Shown here piece by piece: positions 20,601 through 28,775 of a stretch of DNA of 64,000 nucleotides. The notes beneath the pieces are model-generated. The model was not told the origin of the DNA. It did no database searches and saw nothing but the letters and a program-made list of their open reading frames with translations. A program made the position numbers and the translations under genes. Position 1 is the stretch's first letter. Each line of letters begins with the position of its first letter. The DNA is from Prorocentrum cordatum (taxonomy: Eukaryota; Sar; Dinophyceae; Prorocentrales; Prorocentraceae): the NCBI GenBank assembly GCA_963575745.1, contig CAUYUJ010001361.1, forward strand, positions 38,112 through 102,111, given 5' to 3'.

Positions 20601-22778
20601 ACCCAAGACACATAACAATTGAGTGGGCCATGTGCCCGTATCTTCAATCATATTGAGAACTCCAGCCAAGGCGTCATGTCCTTCAGTAGGGAGCCTCTGA
20701 ATGTCCAGAGGCGTCAGCTGATCAACGCCAAGGCCAGCTTTGCTTTTCATCCGAGCTGCGGCTTGCCGTACCTCATCGCCGTCGATAGGTGCAAGCCCTT
20801 GAATGCGAGCCCACTCCCTCATGTCGGCGAAGGCGGCGCACAACTCGTCGATGCTGAAATCAGGATCATACCACAACTCATGCCACTTGGTGGCTTTCGC
20901 ATCGATTACATCTTTGGGATGAAATAGATACTCGCCATTGTGAAAGAGCTCGTCAGTGACCGTAGGCGTATCCTTGATACTCTTGTGCAGTGCCCCTGAC
21001 GCTTCCGCTGACGACACCCATTCTTTGAACTCCGATAGCGACTGCCGCAGTGCTTTGGCCGCAGCTCTCTTAGCGGCTCGCTGTGCCACCTGCAAGAAGC
21101 TGTCAAGACTCCTCCCACCGCAGCTGAAGTTGTTGCAGAGAAAACTAACCCAATGCTCCCAATCACCGCTGTCGTTATAGGGAAGCACTGCATGCACCCC
21201 CTCGGGGTAATCAGTGCCCAGTCGAACACCAAGTTCTCGAAGATAAACTAATTGCCTGGCGCCGTTACCCCGTTCACGATGTCGAGAAACTTTCACTAAT
21301 GCTTGAACGACTCGCGACCGCCAGTTGGCAACCCTGTCTTGAAGGGGAGCCTCTCGGAAGGTAGCCGCCTGCTGTACGCGCTGCTCCCGAAGGTGGGGAT
21401 CAGCAGCGCGAGAAACAGAACTAAGAGGTAAACCGTGATGCCTGGATATCGTCGCCTCTAAGGTAGATACCCAACCAGCGTACAGAGCCGAAACGTGCCG
21501 AACGTGAGGCCCTGCAACTCGCACTGCTAGCGAATCATGAATGGCAGACCAGTGTGTGTAAACTTCATTGCTATCGGATGGGATGAAGCTGGATCCACAA
21601 CAGGTTTGAGCCAACACCCAACAGTCCGATGGAACTTGGAACTCGGGGTTCCGAGGCGACGATTCAGCAACAACGGGCTCGTTATTTCCAGGGGCACTCT
21701 CAGCTTGACCAGCTGAACTATCTAAGCTGCTGTTGCTGGGGGGCTCTGAAACGGGCTCGGGCTGAGACTCGTCACTCAAGTGGGGCGGACCTGGGTCGGC
21801 AGCGGACACTGACGCTGCAATTGAGACGCTAGGTGCGACTGAGGAACTACTGTCGGCCAAGGGTTCTCCAGAGGTTTCCACGACCTCCGAATGACCAGAA
21901 CACGCCGAAATAAAACAGGTTTCCTCGGCCCACGGGTCCTCTTCCTCCTCGCCTTCGACGGGAGCAAAAGCCTCAGAAACAACTGGCTCAGGGAAAGACT
22001 CACGCATACCTTCTTCATCGGGGTCCTGAAACATGTCCCCGAAGAGCTCGAGCGATTCATCGACAAATTTTTCCTTGGCGACGGCTACGCGAAACGCCTT
22101 CTCTGCTTTAGCTTTGCTACTCTTGGAGCCTGGGGTGGGCAGAGTGCCTGGCCGACTCACCTGCGGAAGTTTGCCTGCAACAATGAGCGAATGTGTCACC
22201 AACTGCTGGCAGCTATGACGTAACCTCAATCGCAGTCCACAGTGCGGCCCCCAAGGAACATTATGATCGGCACGAAGGTCGACGACAAAACTCTCGGCTC
22301 CAGGACCTGTGATGACGTAATCGATGTGCGAGGCTCCCTTCGCTGTTGTACAAGTATACTCTGCTTCTGACTTGCGGATCCTACCATGGACCCGCGCGAG
22401 GAAATGAGATTTCTGAAGAGTCTCTGCTGCCATATTGAAATCTCCAATGCACAGCCAAGGTAACTGCAGCGCACGAAGAAATCCACCTAGCCGATGAAAA
22501 CGTTGATGGTTGATGGTTCCGCACCTCATGCCCACTGACGGGTAACCGTACACAAGGACCAGCACCAGGGAATACGACTGGAAATGCACTATCACTGGAA
22601 GAAATCCGTCGTAAGCTGAGTGACCGTCAGCGCATAAGCCAGGCGCGTCGTCAGGCGAAATTGGAAACCGATGAACCTGAAGATGCTGCCGAAAAAGTAG
22701 AACTTCACCTCCCTCATTGGCACGCTCACGCTTGGCCTCGGTGTTGCCGAGCCCCGTGCTCCTGGCCAAGTTGAACAC
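17685..22778 (-). CDS. LINE ORF2: endonuclease C-half, reverse transcriptase, RNase H
   Basis: This 1697-codon frame encodes the replication protein of the LINE. Residues 1-190 are the C-terminal half of an APE endonuclease, with IGDFN at 111-115, SHIDYV at 150-154 and a final DH pair at 171-172. The reverse transcriptase spans roughly 640-1000: LLPKKAGGDR region 728-736, motif A LLDLKSFYD (Asp804), motif B SIIQGLRNG 859-867, motif C WVDDL (Asp896/897). A Cys/His cluster follows at 1246-1268 (C-x4-C-x2-C...H...C). RNase H covers about 1340-1495 with Asp1347, Glu1396, Asp1416, His1464 and Asp1487, all expected catalytic positions. The C-terminus has further CxxC pairs (CSTC, CGAC). The first listed codon is not a true start. 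Coding continues upstream into a frameshift, so the protein as assembled lacks the endonuclease N-terminus. Confidence 0.93.
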   Translation of the reverse strand: MFNLARSTGLGNTEAKRERANEGGEVLLFRQHLQVHRFPISPDDAPGLCADGHSAYDGFLPVIVHFQSYSLVLVLVYGYPSVGMRCGTINHQRFHRLGGFLRALQLPWLCIGDFNMAAETLQKSHFLARVHGRIRKSEAEYTCTTAKGASHIDYVITGPGAESFVVDLRADHNVPWGPHCGLRLRLRHSCQQLVTHSLIVAGKLPQVSRPGTLPTPGSKSSKAKAEKAFRVAVAKEKFVDESLELFGDMFQDPDEEGMRESFPEPVVSEAFAPVEGEEEEDPWAEETCFISACSGHSEVVETSGEPLADSSSSVAPSVSIAASVSAADPGPPHLSDESQPEPVSEPPSNSSLDSSAGQAESAPGNNEPVVAESSPRNPEFQVPSDCWVLAQTCCGSSFIPSDSNEVYTHWSAIHDSLAVRVAGPHVRHVSALYAGWVSTLEATISRHHGLPLSSVSRAADPHLREQRVQQAATFREAPLQDRVANWRSRVVQALVKVSRHRERGNGARQLVYLRELGVRLGTDYPEGVHAVLPYNDSGDWEHWVSFLCNNFSCGGRSLDSFLQVAQRAAKRAAAKALRQSLSEFKEWVSSAEASGALHKSIKDTPTVTDELFHNGEYLFHPKDVIDAKATKWHELWYDPDFSIDELCAAFADMREWARIQGLAPIDGDEVRQAAARMKSKAGLGVDQLTPLDIQRLPTEGHDALAGVLNMIEDTGTWPTQLLCVLGRLLPKKAGGDRIIGLLPIVCRLYTLIREPYTKRWSTDTATDWDAAVAGNSALQEAFLKAVDQELFVKLGVSNGCALLDLKSFYDMIRWSKLSDAAIRLGFPGIVLLLEVQLCTAPRVLAQFGAHAAPFQPTRSIIQGLRNGVRFGRCLTHFILDRLCTARVTSSQRIWVDDLYLGHKGSRLAVRKALVQSVVLVRDQVVQAGLKLAPKSVILCDSMNDSKHVSKVLRKKGIDIQAVLQVSYLGVDLGGGRRVARASRRARTQKATACNKKLRRHAFASKCYEATKKIEFAGPQAAATYAHHVHGTFGWRLQQLRRQLGSVSGAHQRGRCLTTLLDVRAPQQDPGVRLPLLCLNQWLKTWFEYPQIRAGVRRVWDDVVKQVRSLAIHERGRYIHGPISAIVTYLVNAGWDPQSPSHWCRSDEYGLEPVDWIFHDSSIDQQHVDTADFLFDFGQSLDHQQWRDAAQLHHGASLELGADNDSLRRLLTRLRAGPHGHQLAELMLTISTGGCWTRTRKFEAKLCKSNLCLRCKQEPEDMKHRGWLCNANTNAKAFTDSDKLVPAALAQGDSDACLWYRGLIPRHMTATPAPAMQEDWTAVDLECPLGAECLGSGTLAQPLLIFGDASGGPESRFPSLRRVGLGLVVMTDPITMTIGPKIAGPLTGRVQSVPRGELRCLELAIRWSAGPTVYISDNENVVRGWHAQQYLNPGKSEMNGLWAEIGALVKHRDFSEIVVLHVNSHQTAQDVCEKQTPEWLLRGNEVADAIASGAAERCRLPSSVRSRIAEVEGRAALIRRRLLRATLEATVAEREEAKISALAPGGRASSAPAPPPPSPAVVARFNTAHTLSECGFKCSTCRSSGTKATLHEWLESPCEPLEHVDSVVSKGPRRKLHLAGGWAHESHRMLFHQSLGVWICGACGFFFTANLQAGLRQECLGSDSLNDTRRSYLDRFHRGVIPKPLSAAERAARRKHGG

Positions 22779-22839
22779 ATGCTTGAGCTTGCTGCTGCGG
22801 AACTTCGTGGCCCACCGCTTGCTAACGAATCTCCGATGT

Positions 22840-23218
22840 GGGTCTCCACTAACCCGAAAAAGTCTATTGAATTATCAGATTGCCCTGACACCAGCGACTG
22901 GATATGCCCCCAGGCCTTCTTCCCAAGACAAGTGCAGTTCGAGAAGAAGAGCGTACTGCAATCACCAGTGCTACTGCCACCATCATCTGAAGAAATAACA
23001 ACATCCGACACTGTGCCACACCCCTGCGATGTACATGTACTCGCGCTCGTGGACTGACCAGTCGCCGATGATGCTGCTGTCGCTGAAGTTGCCGAAAATG
23101 CTGTAGATGCTGAGGATGCCGATGTAGCAGCCGAGCTCGCAGTGCCATCGGCTGACGCGCTGCGAGGGCAGGTCTCCGCGGCGCCTCCATCCAAGGGGAC
23201 GGGCGCCGCGGGCGAACA
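22840..23218 (-). pseudogene. LINE ORF2 N-terminus (endonuclease start), out of frame with the rest
   Basis: This segment encodes a Ser/Ala-rich leader and then STLFFSNCTCLGKKAW, followed by FFGLVETHIGD, which fits the first strands of an APE endonuclease (the Glu of VETH is the expected metal-binding position). It lies in the same frame as ORF1, directly after the ORF1 TGA (23219-23221), and has no ATG before the domain. Around 22810-22850 the reading frame switches to that of the large ORF2 frame, where KRWATKFRSSKLKHVFNLA continues the domain. A one-base indel, a real programmed shift or an assembly error are all possible. With the shift, the endonuclease is not made as one piece by normal decoding. 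Confidence 0.75.
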
Positions 23219-24313
23219 TCACATGCTCGGCGCTGCGGGAGCCGCAGCCGCAACCTGCCTCGCTGCGTCAGCACCTGCGAGCCTGGCCTCACTGATCTGC
23301 TTGGCCCTCGCTGCCAAGGCCTCTTCCGAGAGACCGCCGCTGCTGCCCGAGCCCGCGCCGGGCCCGGCTGGCGGGGGCGCTGACGCGCCCTCAGGAGCCG
23401 CGGCCTCGGGGCCCGTCGCCGTGCCAGCGCCAGCGGTGCCACCGCCCTCAGCGCCTCCAGCGACTCCTCCAGCCTCTACCTTCCGCTTCTTCTGCAACCG
23501 CTCCTGAATGGCCGCCTTCATGGCCTTGGTCCGCTCGACCCAAGCCTTCACCTCGGACGACCTCGTGGCCATGGCCGTCTGCATGTCGCGCAACTGCTTC
23601 TCCAGCTCCGCGAGCTCCTTACGCTCCCCTTCCTCGCACTCTAAGTCCTGGATGGACGCGAAGAAGGTCTCATCAACCTCCACGCGAAAGCAGTCGCCCT
23701 CGGCGGCCTTGTCAGGGGCCTTGCCGTCGCCCGTCGCCTGCACCTGCAAGCCTGAGGCGTTGGCGAGGGCCTTGATGGCGATCTGCTTGTTGAACTCCGC
23801 CTGAGCCAGAGTGCGAGCGCACTCCGCCTCGCGCGCCTCAGCCTTGACTAAGGCAGCCCTGCACCGCAGCACCTGGTCCACGGACTGGGCGTGCTTGGCC
23901 TCGGCGTCCTTCCACGCGCCTGAGGCCTTCCTCACGGCCTCGTCGGCAGACACGACCGACTCCACGGGCTTCTGCGCGGCGAGAATCGCCTGCTGGCTCT
24001 CCAGGACGCGCTTGACCGTCGGGTCTGTGGTGGCCGCAATGGTCTGGCTCAGCAGGTCGAGGGCGCCCTCTGGAGTGCCTCCTGCACCTCCCTGCTGCTT
24101 GCTCTTGCCCTTGTGCTTAGGCCCAGGTTGGACAAGGGCGACCGCCTGCTGCTGCTGCTGGCTGACGTCCTGGCCCTTGGGCTTGAACAGTTTCACAGGC
24201 CTCCCGCACTTCCTGCATGCTCCGCCCTCTTGAAGCAGTACGTCGTTCCACTGATGTGTATGACACCCAGCGCACGTGCTCCAGAGCCGACGACCTGCAG
24301 GCGAGGAGGCCAT
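23219..24313 (-). CDS. LINE ORF1: zinc-ribbon and coiled-coil protein
   Basis: A 364-residue protein preceding ORF2. Residues 10-40 hold WSTCAGCHTHQW and GACRKCGRP, two CxxC pairs that would form a zinc ribbon. A Gln run follows (about 52-56), then a long Ala/Glu/Lys-rich helix between about 95 and 265 with heptad-like spacing, fitting a coiled coil. The tail is Gly/Ala/Pro-rich. In LINEs, ORF1 proteins bind the element RNA and multimerise; here that role is inferred from position and architecture, since there is no RRM. The ATG at 24313 is the first in frame and lies about 160 nt from the element's 5' end. The stop is TGA within ATGTGATG, so an ATG overlaps the terminator. Confidence 0.8.
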   Translation of the reverse strand: MASSPAGRRLWSTCAGCHTHQWNDVLLQEGGACRKCGRPVKLFKPKGQDVSQQQQQAVALVQPGPKHKGKSKQQGGAGGTPEGALDLLSQTIAATTDPTVKRVLESQQAILAAQKPVESVVSADEAVRKASGAWKDAEAKHAQSVDQVLRCRAALVKAEAREAECARTLAQAEFNKQIAIKALANASGLQVQATGDGKAPDKAAEGDCFRVEVDETFFASIQDLECEEGERKELAELEKQLRDMQTAMATRSSEVKAWVERTKAMKAAIQERLQKKRKVEAGGVAGGAEGGGTAGAGTATGPEAAAPEGASAPPPAGPGAGSGSSGGLSEEALAARAKQISEARLAGADAARQVAAAAPAAPSM

Positions 24314-24466
24314 CCCCGCTTTAGCTGCCTCGAACGCCTACGCTCGCCGCGTGGGAGGCGAGGCAGACCCCAAGCACCTCGGGACGGCGCGGGGCTGGCC
24401 GAGTGGTCGCGCGCAAAATGCGAGGAGAGCCCTGTGCCCTCCCTGCAACCGCTCGTGCCAGTGTTG

Positions 24467-24472
24467 CTTGAG
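24467..24472 (-). other. six-base spliced-leader remnant at LINE 5' end
   Basis: The minus strand begins CTCAAG immediately inside the target duplication. DinoSL ends in GGCTCAAG. The match stops exactly at the duplication border, as expected for a cDNA that ended within a trans-spliced leader. A 6-mer match alone could be chance; its position makes it notable. Confidence 0.55.
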
Positions 24473-24489
24473 GAGCAGGGGGAGGAGGA
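24473..24489. repeat. 17-bp target-site duplication, 5' side of LINE
   Basis: GAGCAGGGGGAGGAGGA, identical to 17622-17638. Confidence 0.9.
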
Positions 24490-25030
24490 GGAGGAGGAGG
24501 AGGAGGAGGAGGAGGAGGAGGAGGAGGAGGAGGAAGAGGAGGAGAGGAGGAGGAGGAGGTGGAGGAGGAGCGCAGGAGGAGGAGGAGGAGGAGGAGGAGG
24601 ATCAGGATCGGATGGAGGGAGAGGAGGATCGTCGAAGCGCCGCTGGCACGTCCGCGCGCTCGGGACCGCCCGCCGCGCGGCGCGCTGCCGCCGCGGCGGC
24701 GGCGGGGCGCGGCGCGGCCTGCGCGGTGCGCGGCGCCCGCGGAGCTGCCCGCGGGGGGCGAGGCCAGAGGGGCAGGGGTCGGAGCGCCGTGGGGGCAAGC
24801 GGGTTTCGGAGGCATCCGCCACGGCCACGGCCAAAGCGGCCACGAGGAGGAGGAGGAGGAGGAGGAGGAGGAGGAGGAGGAGGAGAAGGAGGAGGAGGAG
24901 GAGGAGGAGGAGGAGGAGGAGGAGGAGGAGGAAAAGGAGGAGGAGGAGAGAAGGAGGAGGAGGAGAAGGAGGAGGAGGAAAGAGGAGGAGGAGGAGAAGG
25001 AGGAGAAGGAGGAGGAGGAGGAGGAGCAGG
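24490..25030. repeat. GGA trinucleotide arrays with GC-rich spacer
   Basis: GGA runs at 24490-24600 and 24840-25030 flank a GCG-rich spacer. Together with 17610-17638 they probably formed one tract before the LINE inserted. Confidence 0.93.
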
Positions 25031-25108
25031 AGGGCCAGGGGCGAGGTCGGGCCCCCGTGCGCCGGAGGGCGGTGGGGCGCACGCGGGGCTCCTGGGCGGG
25101 GAATCCGA

Positions 25109-25286
25109 GTGCAGTCGACCCGCGCAGCGAGGAGGAGTGCCTTTCCCAGGGGTGCCCCGGCATCCTTGCCTGCTCGGCCCAGTCTTGGCCACTCTCGCTG
25201 GCCGCGCCGCGCCCGAGGAGCTTTGCAACGGCCTTCCAGGGCCCCTGCATCCTTATCGTGCGTCCTTATGATACGGGTCGATTGCA
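25109..25286. mobile_element. MITE-like TIR element, GTACAGTC family, copy C
   Basis: Begins GTGCAGTCGACCCG. Ends CATCCTTATCGTG...CCTTATGATACGGGTCGATTGCA. The internal CATCCTTGCCTGCTCGGCCC and CTCTCGCTGGCC are shared with copies A and D. Confidence 0.75.
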
Positions 25287-25307
25287 GGCCTCCTGGACGG
25301 GGTCCGA

Positions 25308-25417
25308 GTAGATGGGGTCGGAGCATCGCGCTGCACCGCCGAGGTGTCGCCGATGCGGCTCGATGTGGAGCCCGATTTTCTCCGCGCTGGCGTCACCGAA
25401 GCTCCGACCCCATATAC
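25308..25417. mobile_element. MITE-like TIR element, GTAGATGG family, copy 1
   Basis: 110 bp. It begins GTAGATGGGGTCGGAGC and ends GCTCCGACCCCATATAC. The centre (GCGGCTCGATGTGGAGCCC, GATTTTC) matches the copy at 49662-49834. Non-coding. Confidence 0.8.
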
Positions 25418-25418
25418 T

Positions 25419-25583
25419 TCAGGAGGGAAAGAAGCACACAGACACAATTCATCGTCGATTCCCCAGAAAATATGGGAAAATATGGGAAGTGGGGGGGAAG
25501 ACACAAACCCAGAAAATATGGGAAAATATGGGGAATCTCTTTATGTGTGTGTATTTATTTGTGTGTTCTGGGGCCCCTTTAAT
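25419..25583. repeat. dispersed AATATGGGAA repeat, copy 1
   Basis: Order of blocks: TCAGGAGGGAAA, CACACAGACACAAT, CGTCGATTCCC, two AATATGGGAA words, AGTGGGGGGGAAGAC, then TTTGTGTGTTCTGGGGCCCC. Four copies exist in the window. The ends are weakly inverted (ACACACAGA against TTTGTGTGT). Confidence 0.85.
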
Positions 25584-26269
25584 ACTTGGACCCCATCCAG
25601 GAGGTCTCCAGAAACGGGTCCTGCGGTCTTTCGCCGCTTTCGGCCTCGCGGGCTCTCGGGGCCCTCCAGGGGGCCCGGGGACTGCCAGGGCACGGCGCAG
25701 GAGGAAGAGCTCGTCTTTGGGGGCAGGCCCCGGGGTCCAGGACCCGTTTCCCCCAGGACGCGCTTCCCCAGTGTTCAGCCATACGGTCGCTCCGCCGGTT
25801 TTGGCTCACCACGCTTTGGGCCGACAGGCTATCCACTTCTCGGCCCCCCAGCGCCAATGTCACGAGCTTTTCCCAGCCTCCCCGCCCCGCGGAGCGGAGC
25901 GACACCTTATCCGCTTGCAAGACATAGCGGCTAGCGTGTCGCCATGGTCACCGCTGCGACACGCCAAGCAACAGTTCCTGACCGTATGCGTCGGACGTCC
26001 AGGGAGGCCCCGGCAGGGGTCGCAGCGCCGGGATCGGGAACGCGTGCCGCAGCATCTGACATTACGGTGGATACGAATCGGTGGATTTTGTACCATGTTC
26101 CCGTTGTGGTAGGACGCGCCGATAAAACAAGTACTGGCGAGTCCTGTGCCACCCTCACTGCCGCGCGCCTCTCCCGTTCTGGCCCTGGGTGCTCCCGGGC
26201 CCCCAGACCAGCGCCAAGAGCCGCTCCCGTAGGTTGTTCGTCAGGCAGGCTTGCGTGCCTTGTATTTTA
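25584..26269. other. no gene; holds dispersed repeat 25840-25985
   Basis: 25840-25985 matches 7850-8045 (GCGGAGCG..., GTGTCGCC, GACACGCCAAGC). The remainder has no recognised feature. Confidence 0.55.
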
Positions 26270-26665
26270 CAGTGCAGTAAACCCGCATATGCCACCTTCC
26301 CAAGGGTACAGTCGGGGCCCTGAAGAAAGAACCCTTTTGGTGAAGGAGGGGCTCCGCGTTCCTTAAGTGTTTCACAGCTTGCCTCAGGTTTTCCTTATGT
26401 TTTCAATAGGAGATCGAAGTTTATCTTATGGAAAAAAGGGACCTCGTTCCTTATTTAGGGTTCCTTAGGTCAACGCCCCGACTGTACCTTCCCAAGGGTA
26501 CCCTTGCATCCCAAGGGTCACCTTCCCACGGGTACCCTTGCATCCCTCCCTCCTCGGCCCATCCTTGGCCACTTTCGCTGGCCGCGCCCCCCTCGAAAGG
26601 CTTCGACATGGGCGTCCAGGGCCCTTGCACCCTTGTCGCGCGTCCTCCTGACTTGGGCTGGCTGT
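26270..26665. mobile_element. diverged GTACAGTC-family copy D, with partial duplication
   Basis: Has CTTCCCAAGGGTAC three times and then the family core (CCTCGGCCCATCCTTGGCCA, CTCGAAAGGCTTCGACATGG). Ends are degenerate (TACAGTGCAGTAAACCCG at the left, GGGCTGGCTGTGC at the right). It may be one element with internal duplication or two truncated ones. Confidence 0.5.
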
Positions 26666-26974
26666 GCACTCGGCCTCGACTGCGCGCGAGCGTGGCCCTC
26701 CGCCCCGCCGGAGGGGACCCCTCGGGTGCGGGCCCGAGGGGGACTCCGATCGCCGAGCGCGAGGCGACGAGACAGCGGCCTGCGCGCCTGACCGTGCCCC
26801 CACAGGCCGCCTGCCCCCCCCCCCCCCTTCTTGGCCGCGCACCAAGGGGTCACTCTTGCGCGTCGCCGATCCTCCGGGCTCCGCCGCGCCGCCTCGCGCC
26901 GGGGGAGGGGCCTGCCGTCGGGGGGCCACACACGGCACGCGGTGCACCGACGCAGTTTTCCCTCCTCCCCCAGC
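26666..26974. other. no gene recognised
   Basis: Very GC-rich, with a C run at 26815-26828. Confidence 0.5.
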
Positions 26975-27185
26975 TTCTCCTCCTCCTCCTCCTCCTCCTC
27001 CTCCTCCTCCTCCTTCCCTCCTCCTCCTCCTCCTCCCTCCCTCCTCCTCGTCGTCCTTCTCCTCCTTCTGTCCTCCTCCTCCTCCTCCTCCCTCCTTCCC
27101 TCCCTTCTCTTCCTCCTCCTCCCTCCCTTCTTCTCCTCCTCCTCCTCCTCCTCCTCCTCCTCCTCCTCCTCCTCCTCCTCCTCCT
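26975..27185. repeat. CTC trinucleotide microsatellite
   Basis: Impure CTC/CCT run. Confidence 0.95.
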
Positions 27186-27604
27186 GTGGAGCGTCCGCCA
27201 GGGCTGAGCTCTCGTGTGCCGCCGCCTTTTGGCGGTCCCTGGCGTGGATTTCGACGGTCCAGTTTTCGTGAGATGTCTGCAGCGGGAGCTCGCGCCAGCT
27301 TTCGGGGCAGGTCCCACCAGTTCGGAAGGCGATCCCGTCAGGGAAACTGGCAAGTTGATGTCCCACGAGCTCGAGTCTGACGTCTTGCCCGATGGTAAGC
27401 AGCGGTTTGTTTGTTTTCTTGATTGTATGGTGTTGTTCATGTTTGGTTGTAAGTTGTTCGTTGTCGGCTTGCGTCTTTTTCAGTAATGCTGTTTTTTCCC
27501 CCATGGCTGTGTGTGCTATTCTTTTGTTGTTGAACATTATTACTTCTAAAGAATAATTATTGTTGGGACCCCTGGTGCACGACCCCCCCGCCGCGCCTAG
27601 GCCG
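27186..27604. other. no confident gene
   Basis: A GTAAG at 27395-27399 and a T-rich CAG at 27481-27483 look like an 89-bp intron, but no frame supports an exon on both sides. Confidence 0.35.
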
Positions 27605-27660
27605 CAGCCTCATTTTCATAATTTTCGTGAGGAAGTCTCAGGCAAAACGGGGGAGTCCGG
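27605..27660 (+). repeat. isolated tail of the 84-bp repeat family, copy 3
   Basis: CGTGAGGAAGTCTCAGGC followed by AAAACG matches the conserved tail at 14940 and 17524. The 84-bp units are absent here. Confidence 0.65.
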
Positions 27661-28289
27661 ATCCGGTTGTGTTGTTACGATCGGTTTTCCCTTGCAAAAA
27701 ATAAGGCAAAGTGGACATTTCTTGTTCTAACATAACCAAACTTCAAGAATCCCTTGCAAACAATAAGGTAAAGTGGACATTCGCGCGCGCAAGACGAAAT
27801 CCTTCCAAAACCTTTGTGTTCGTAGCGATTTTAACATAAAAACATCAAAAAAACAATTTTTTTTCAAAAAAAGTGTCAACATTTCATCCCGCGCGCTCTT
27901 GCGGATTCGTAGGAAACCCAACACTTTTTAAACATTTCTGTCAAACGGGCTTTTGCGAGCAACTTTTTCGAACTTCTGCAACAACGGTTGCGCACCTGCC
28001 AGGGCCATCATCCCTGTCAAATAATACCATGCGGGACACATTCGTTTTTTCTTCGCGCGCGCACGCCGTCGTCGTCGGCCGCGGGGCCCTGAATAGTAGC
28101 CACGGTCGTCCGCATGCCACGAAGTGAAGTGTCCGAACGTCATAGGGCGGGAAGCTGGGTGTGGGTGGTGGCGAAGAGTCGTTTGGAAATGTGGTAGAGC
28201 TTGAACCGGCCCCCCCACAAAGTGGGGGTATTGGCGGGCGTCGTATGAAAACCCTGGCACTGGTGAGAACGGAGTGTCCCCACGTGCTA
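27661..28289. other. AT-richer island with 31-bp direct repeat; no gene
   Basis: CCCTTGCAAA(A/C)AATAAGG, then (C/T)AAAGTGGACATT, occurs at about 27689 and 27751 (62 bp apart). Base composition is clearly less GC-rich than its neighbours. No coding feature is recognised. Confidence 0.6.
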
Positions 28290-28295
28290 GTCATT

Positions 28296-28342
<47 letters not shown>

Positions 28343-28455
28343 GGTTGTTGTGGTTGTTGTTGTTGTTGTTCTTGTTGTTGTTATTGTTGTCGTTATTTTT
28401 ATTGTTGTTGTTGTTTTTGTTGGTGTTGGTGTTGTTGGTGTTGTTGGTGTGTGTG
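28290..28455. repeat. GTT trinucleotide microsatellite
   Basis: Long GTT run with GTG, ATT and TTT variants. Confidence 0.97.
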
Positions 28456-28775
28456 CGCGTGGGTGGGTGTATCGCTTTTCCAATTCTGTTGTTGAATGTC
28501 TTTCCATTCGTTGCGCTGTGGGCTTATTTGTTTGTTCGATTGTTTGTTCGTTGGTCGTTATGTGCCTTGGTATTTGGTGTTGTTCTCTAAATCGGCTTGC
28601 TGGTAAGAGTCCTAGCCCAATGTGTAGAGACCTGGTCCACTAACACCGCCCGCTATTTTGGACCAAACGATGGCATATTGCTTCCTCTGCTATTGCTATG
28701 GCTGCCTCTGTTGTAAGAACGTTTTCCTCTGCTATTGCAGTGGCTTCCTGTGGCTATTGTAGTGGCTTCCCGTCG
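28456..28775. other. no gene recognised
   Basis: Short imperfect repeats of CCTCTGCTATTGC and GTGGCTTCC at 28680-28770. Confidence 0.5.

Larger units (their letters stand above)
17639..24472 (-). mobile_element. APE-type LINE with RNase H, near full length
   Basis: A 6.8-kb non-LTR retrotransposon on the minus strand. Its 5' end is at 24472 and its 3' end at 17639. It encodes ORF1 (24313-23219) and ORF2 (endonuclease, RT, RNase H, Cys-rich end). The 3' UTR is only about 45 nt and ends in a short ATTCCT hexamer tail (three repeats). A perfect 17-bp target-site duplication flanks it, and it sits in a GGA tract. The 5' end reads CTCAAG, the last six bases of DinoSL. One frameshift (22810-22850) disrupts the endonuclease. 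The otherwise open 1697-codon frame suggests recent insertion. Confidence 0.92.

Noticed and set aside
27395-27483. GTAAG...T-rich CAG as an 89-bp intron
   Set aside because: The best frame upstream meets a TGA right after the preceding CTC-AG, so no consistent exon could be built.
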